Shown here: positions 59,251 through 64,000 of the stretch, one piece after another
Position numbering within the stretch: the stretch's first letter is position 1
How the letters are laid out: every line of letters begins with the position of its first letter
DNA from: Chrysopilus asiliformis
Taxonomy: Eukaryota > Arthropoda > Insecta > Diptera > Rhagionidae
Length of the DNA stretch: 64,000 nucleotides
NCBI GenBank assembly: GCA_964034945.1
Contig: OZ035962.1
Span: 11,173,789-11,237,788, forward strand
Direction: 5' to 3'
Translations under genes and position numbers: made by a program
The notes under the pieces: model-generated
Databases searched by the model: none
What the model was told of the DNA's origin: nothing
What the model saw: the letters and a program-made list of their open reading frames with translations, nothing else

Positions 59251-60480
59251 CTGTTTCTCGCCGGGTGTCTCGATTCCGTCGCTCATTCCCATTGAACTAA
59301 TTGGACTTTTGAAATTCGCCGTGCTCGAGACGGCATCAACTTGCCCCGGATTGCTTGGATCGCCGATTTCCATTGCACTGCTCTCCGATTCAGCACTCGA
59401 TTCTAAAGAGCTAGCGCGTATTTTTCGCCGTTCCTTTTTTCTCGCGTCGATACGCGTTATCGGCGAATTCATGCCCTTCTCAATCTTAATTGTGGTGGTC
59501 GGCGTGTGCTGCTGCTGCTGCTGCTGTTGCTGATGTGTACTCGTCGCCGACATCGAGGACGATTGCGATGAGAGTGGCGTCGGAGTGGTTGTGAAGCCAT
59601 TATTATCGATTAACGGACTCTGGAATGGACTCGCCTGATGCAAACCGGAACCGTTATTCAAGTCGAATATGCTACCAACGGACGGGTCCTTCTTGATGAA
59701 GTGATGATGCGCGGAATGATGATGTTGCTGCTGATGCTGCTGCTGGTGCGGATGGTGGGGATGATGATGATGATTCAAATCGAATCCGGTCTGTTCCTTC
59801 TTGATAACGGTAACGACATTTTGCGGCGAAAATGTCGAAATCGGCTGATACAGCTGAATGTGTCGCTCATCGAGGTATTGCTGATTGATAGACGGAATGT
59901 CGCGTGCTTGTATTGGTGCTGGCACCAATGGATATGATCGCGTATTGACAGCTGTCAAGGTGTGAAAACTTGGCGATGAGAGAGTGGTTAGACCCGTTTG
60001 TAACGGATTTATAGGTGTCAATTGGGTTAGCTGACCGTTACCCGGTGACGTTGCACTACTGGGTGAAATGGGCACCGGTACCGCTTGCGGTATACTCGGC
60101 TCTGGTATTAGACTAGTATCGCCGTACGCGTGGAATTGACTTTGGAATGATGGCAGTTTCGAGAATGGCTCAAAACCCTTTGTATCCTTCGTATCCATTT
60201 CCCATGGACGTGTATAACTACTGTTTGCCTGCTGTTGTTGAACAGCCGTTGCTATCGCATCTGATGAATTCGTTCGCGAGTTCTGACGATCATAATATTC
60301 CCACGTATTCGGATCGACGAGCTCCGACGAGAACGATATGCTGTTGTAATCGTTCGATTGGCCCAGGCTCAGCTGCTGCTGGTGCTGCTGACCCAGGTGG
60401 ATATTATTATTGTGGCGAGGATCCGTTCCTTCACCACTTTGGCCGCCGCCGGCTTGCTGTGCACTCATCATTGACGCCAT
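59251..60480 (-). CDS. Tet: Tet first coding exon, disordered N-terminal region
   Basis: 1230 bp encode residues 1-410 (MASMMSAQQ ... GIETPGEKQ), ending in phase 0 at a GTAAAT donor. The region lacks folded domains. It has Gln-rich runs (31-36, 317-324), a His/Gln-rich block (237-260), Ser/Thr/Pro-rich linkers, a basic NLS-like patch RKKERRKIR (347-355) followed by a Ser/Glu cluster, and three SUMO-consensus-like motifs: IKKE (226-229), IKKD (262-265) and IKIE (331-334). This is the expected low-complexity N-terminus of fly Tet. Assignment rests mainly on the in-phase CXXC exon 933 bp downstream. The start at 60480 has context ACAAAATGG (A at -3), and an in-frame TGA lies 60 nt upstream (60540-60538) with no in-frame ATG between. 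CAG/CAA and CAC/CAT mixtures encode the repeats. Confidence 0.92.
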
Positions 60481-60511
60481 TTTGTCGGAGAGCCCGTAAT
60501 GGCATGAACAT
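60431..60511 (-). promoter_or_regulatory. Overlapping upstream ORF at the Tet start
   Basis: Two ATGs in one frame (60511-60509 and 60505-60503) lie 31 and 25 nt upstream of the Tet ATG in a different frame. They read through it to TGA at 60433-60431 (26 codons from the first). A second minimal uORF of four codons is at 60541-60527. If these are in the mature leader, they would reduce initiation at the main ATG. Both are directly visible; the regulatory effect is inferred. Confidence 0.5.
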
Positions 60512-62221
60512 GGCGCGAAAGTCTTTTTACAAATTTTTCATACGCACAAAAACACTTATACAAAAATAAACACGAAAAAACACTACGATAGAGTCACTAG
60601 AAAAAAGTTTTCCCGAACTTTTTTTTTACACGAATTTCGTTTTTCAACACGGATTTGTAAACGTCTTTTGAACACTACGAATGATTGTATACCGGTTTAA
60701 AAATGTGATTTTTTCTTCTATTATTTTGTTTTTTTTGTACGAAAAGTTTTCTTTTGAGGTAGTTTTCCTTTTGTCTTCTATTTCGGTTTAATTTGTTGAC
60801 TAAGTTTGTATTAAAAGTTTTTATTTTAATTTTAGTACTGTTAAAATGGCAAACTTGAAGAAACTTTGTTTTTGTACAGATTTCTTAAACTTATTACAAT
60901 AAGAACTTTTGTTTGACTTGTTTTGAAAACACTTTGTTACGAAACTGTTTTGTGACGCTGATCAAAAAATACCTTTACTTTTGTTAAAAATTTTGGTATG
61001 TACGGTAACTGTTTTTATTTTTAAATATATATATTTTTTTTCAACTAATTTTGAACGAAATATTTTTACGGCACCAGGAAAATTATTCAATTATTTGTTA
61101 CTATTTTTTGTTATTAATATTTTTTGTATATATTCTTAGAAACTTTAATGATTTATTTTTGAACACTTGTTTTGCTTTTTATTTGTTGATTTTTGTAAAA
61201 TATTAACTATTTTTGTGAAATTTTTTTTGAATTTGTACTGCTTTATCGGACACTTCAATTTGAATTTGTGTGTACGTGTTTGTGTAGGTGTTTTGTAAAA
61301 AATTTTTTTATTTTCCTTTGATGTGCTGCTAAACTATTTTTGTTTTTATTTTCGTAGTTTCCTGTATTTTGCTCTATTTAATTTATGTTTGTTTTTCAAT
61401 TATAAAATGTAGATTAGTTATTTAAATTAATGCCGTTTGTGTTTATTTTTTGTACGTAATACTGAGTTTTACTTGTTTTTTTTTTTTAAATCACTGGTAA
61501 ATTTTATAATTTGAAAAATATTTGCTTTCTGTGCTTGTCATCTTTTTAAAACGTGAATCAATCGTTGACTTAATAAAAAAATATTGCATTCAATACTTTT
61601 TATTATTTTTTTTTACTACGATAAATTGTTTTATTGTCGAAAGATTTATAAATAATTTTTTTCTCGGTCTAAATTAATAATTTTTTTTTATTATATATTT
61701 GGTTTCGTTCAGACTTTTTCTTTTTGTTTAAATATAATTTTATGTTTTGCTTTTAATTTTTATTATGTGGTTTTGTTTGTTTTGTACTTTTCTTGCTTAT
61801 TTAAATAAAATATTTCTTTTTCAGATAACAATTTTTTTTTCTTAAACGAACTGGAAACTGGTATGTGGTTAAGCGAAAATGGGATTAATTTTATTATAAA
61901 TATATTTTCTTGTATTAAATATAGACTTAGAATTGAGAAACTTAATTCAAATTTTATTAATTTTGTATAAATTTTTTAATAAATAATTTTTACGCACGAA
62001 TATATTAATTTTTATTTTTAGTTACGTTTTAAAACACTGGTTCCTTTTTAGATTTAAATAAATTAAATTATTAAATTAATTAAATAAATAAATAAATTAG
62101 TTTTTAAAATGATTAGATGGTTTGGTTTTTGTTTTAATTTTTTTTAGATATTTTTTTTAAAGTTGTTGTGTGTATTTTTCACATATCCTCTGATTCTGCT
62201 GATGCCTTAGCATGTGAATAC
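60481..62221 (-). other. A-rich region upstream of Tet ATG (probable long 5' leader)
   Basis: On the minus strand this ~1.74-kb stretch is strongly A/AT-rich (runs such as aaaacaaaaacc, taattaatttaa), with no long open frame and no delimited repeat. It starts after a good acceptor (tttctcttatttcgttccag, AG at 62223-62222). It is therefore either the Tet 5' UTR joined to an upstream exon, or the 3' UTR of another minus-strand gene followed by the Tet promoter. Several aataaa-like words occur, as expected from composition, and do not decide this. Confidence 0.5.
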
Positions 62222-62556
62222 CTGGAACGAAATAAGAGAAATGTTCCTTGAATTATTGAAAATATTTCAGTCTACTGTAAGTTTGCAAAACAAAATTTAA
62301 AAAAAAAATAATTGTGAATTTTATTTAGTGGATTTACAATAGAAGAATGTTAAGTATTTCAAACAAAGTTTCATGAAATCTACTGGCCTGGGAGAAAAAT
62401 CGGGCGATTTCTAACAAATTTTTGTGTTGTTTCTCGACATAGTCCAGAAACACAAAATAAAATTTCAACATATATTAGGTCCCTGGGGCGGGTTGAAATT
62501 CACACAATCTCCACCATTATATTTTTTGAAAGGTAAGAAATGAACACGAAACTTAC
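62222..62556 (-). other. Short GT-AG intron upstream of Tet
   Basis: The minus-strand donor GTAAGT (plus acttac, 62551-62556) follows GAGACTCAG. The acceptor tttctcttatttcgttccAG (AG at 62223-62222) has a clear pyrimidine tract. At 335 bp, it has both ends close to consensus. Confidence 0.6.
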
Positions 62557-62705
62557 CTGAGTCTCATCGATGTACACTCTTTCCCCGCCCCGTAGCAGCC
62601 CCTTGAATTGATACCACGTTTTTACAGAATTCGGGGGATCATAGGGGCACGGGGGACCACGCATAGAATTACCGCCACCTACATTTATATTGCCCCAACT
62701 ATCCT
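62557..62705 (-). CDS. Exon-like open block of unknown gene or Tet leader
   Basis: This 149-bp, GC-rich minus-strand segment is bounded by a possible acceptor (aatttgtag, AG at 62707-62706, weak pyrimidine tract) and a perfect donor (CAG|GTAAGT). Only one frame is open: 49 codons including SMRGPPCPYDPPN and a C-terminal RGGERVYIDETQ. Across the next intron the frame reads VFTC then TAA, so it is either the last coding part of an upstream neighbour or a spliced uORF of 40 codons starting at its internal Met. The composition is coding-like, but I recognise no family and do not assign a function. Confidence 0.4.
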
Positions 62706-62817
62706 CTACAAATTACCTTTTAATACCTTTGCTCTATCTCTTAACTGGACGATTTTAAGTACTGAAAACTCTTTGGCAAGCATACTTGCCTTTGGTCGTC
62801 AAAGGGTTAAGTGAACG
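62706..62817. other. Short unassigned gap
   Basis: A 112-bp AT-rich link between the exon-like block and the Helentron-like copy A3. No signal beyond the putative acceptor. Confidence 0.4.
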
Positions 62818-63304
62818 GCGAACCGTTATATAAAAATTCCACGTTGAAGTCAAATTTTCCAAAAAGATTTTTTAAAATTCATTCCAATCGGATTTTGGTG
62901 TATGGGAGTTTTATGTAGAATCATATCCTACACAACTTTTGTTCTTGGACTTTTTAGATAAGATGCACCTATTTTGAGATATTCACAAAAAACGTTTTCG
63001 TTTGTATGGGGGGTACCCCCCTAATGGTCCATTCTTGCCCATTAACGAACTTAGCCTCACATTTTACGAAAAACGGATCTGTGCAAAATTTCAAGTCTCT
63101 AGCTCAATCCGTGCGCCCACAATCCGCGCCACAGACGGACAGACAGACGGACAGACGGACGGACGGACATGCAAAATTCAATTTTTTTTATCATTCTAAA
63201 CACACTGGTGTAATTCATTTTTGTGTGTGATGACGGGATCTTGGCGTTACAAACGGTAAAGCAAATTTAATATACCCTTTGGTTTCACCATACGGGTATA
63301 AAAA
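62818..63304 (+). mobile_element. Helentron-like element, 5'-truncated copy A3
   Basis: Homology to A1/A2 starts abruptly at cgaaccgttatataaaaatt and continues through tggggggtacccccctaatg, the (RGAC)n core (63134-63170) and the 3' hairpin to GGGTATAAAAA at 63304. The 5' palindrome is missing. The third independent copy of the 3' end fixes that terminus. It lies upstream of the Tet exons. Confidence 0.8.
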
Positions 63305-64000
63305 TAAACCCCTATTCCGAAATTAAATGTATCTAAAAGAAAATCTTACCTATATTTTTGTCATGTCAATCGTCACATACGATTACTTTTTAAATAATTC
63401 AGCGTATATTTTAATACCCCCCAGCTTTATTGCGCCACAATTTCCGATTACTTGAACTCTCAATTACCAATTAAAATTATGACGTGCATGTGGATAATAA
63501 TAAACGCATGGAATGCCCTAAATAGACCTTACTAGGTTATTAATACGTCTATTTTGGTCAGTAGTTTATGCTTTCGCACATATCAACTCAATGAGTATGG
63601 ATTTATGCCTAAATTTACCGGCATTAAACACATACAATATGAAGTAATAAAATCCATCAGTGAACCCCTTCGGAATGTCATACGTTAACATTGGCGTCCG
63701 CATGAAGTGCATAAAATCGGTAGGTAAAGTATTTGCAAGTAAACCAACCACCAGGCAACAATCAAAACGGTTCGCTCCCTGCTCTACCATCAAACCGGGC
63801 GTTATAAGGACAAGGGATTATTTTACGATGCAGTTTAAGCACCACGCTCCAGTTTATTATCGTTTCGTATTGATTTTACGCATATTTGTACATTACCCCC
63901 ATATTTTCAATGTGCTCCCTCAATCTTCAGCCTGCCCCTGCCCCTTCGTTCCTCATTCGATGTTCTATTTTATTAACCTGCAGCAAACACTATAACGCTG
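63305..64000. other. Upstream sequence with no recognised gene
   Basis: Open frames of 111 residues (plus, 63660-63992) and 75 residues (minus, 63566-63790) overlap here, neither with a recognisable domain. A minus-strand tatag|gtaagatttt near 63350 could be a donor but has no convincing exon behind it. Confidence 0.35.

Noticed and set aside
59309..60569. Plus-strand open frames antisense to the first Tet coding exon
   Set aside because: They are reverse readings of Gln/His-codon repeats (runs of Cys, Met and Leu) with no independent signal.
63566..63995. Overlapping 75- and 111-residue frames near the right edge
   Set aside because: Neither has a domain, coding-like composition or splice signals, and they overlap on opposite strands.

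Overview
The window looks like insect nuclear DNA, most likely from a fly (Diptera) with a large, AT-rich, repeat-laden genome. The one gene I recognise with confidence is the 5' part of the ten-eleven-translocation dioxygenase gene Tet, on the minus strand at the right-hand end. Exon 59251-60480 encodes a disordered, Gln/His-rich N-terminus of 410 residues. Exon 58177-58317 encodes a complete eight-cysteine CXXC zinc-finger DNA-binding domain of the TET type. Consensus splice sites bound both exons. The catalytic domain is not in this window. I cannot name the species. The dipteran inference rests on the fly-like Tet N-terminus and on DINE-1/mini-me-like repeats with (GTCY)n cores.

Layout, right to left along the minus strand. 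63305-64000 holds nothing recognisable. 62818-63304 is a 5'-truncated Helentron-like repeat. 62557-62705 is a GC-rich, exon-like block with an open frame and a perfect donor, joined by a 335-bp GT-AG intron to an A-rich stretch (60481-62221). That stretch is either the long Tet 5' leader or the 3' UTR of a neighbouring gene ending head-to-tail with Tet. The Tet ATG is at 60480, preceded by two small upstream ORFs. After the CXXC exon, the donor at 58176/58175 opens an intron that appears to run off the left edge of the window (at least 58 kb).

The giant intron is a graveyard of mobile elements. (a) A Helentron-like (DINE-1/mini-me-type) family has (RGAC)n microsatellite cores and a 3' hairpin shared by three copies (19.8, 43.7 and 62.8 kb), with partial or inverted copies at 21.4, 36.6 and 50.5 kb and more distant relatives at 28.0, 29.5 and 31.2 kb. 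(b) hAT-type non-autonomous elements with 8-bp target duplications lie at 778-1356 and 20903-21626 (probable third at 13242-13659). (c) A decayed mariner transposase gene at 47540-48480 is split by a 348-bp PIF/Harbinger-type MITE with a TAA duplication. (d) Many near-perfect foldback elements occur (4.7, 5.9, 7.6, 7.8, 9.9, 12.5, 15.6, 41.9 and 57.1 kb). (e) Minisatellites include an indel-free 21-bp x 11 array at 44935-45160 that seems to have grown out of a dispersed ~120-bp repeat. If the intron is transcribed as part of Tet pre-mRNA, the foldbacks would form long double-stranded hairpins.

No tRNA, rRNA, CRISPR or bacterial-type operon was seen. A few GC-richer islands (about 2.4-2.9, 13.76-14.42 and 51.4-52.6 kb) are the only intronic places where an unannotated exon or ncRNA looks possible. 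They are flagged with low confidence.
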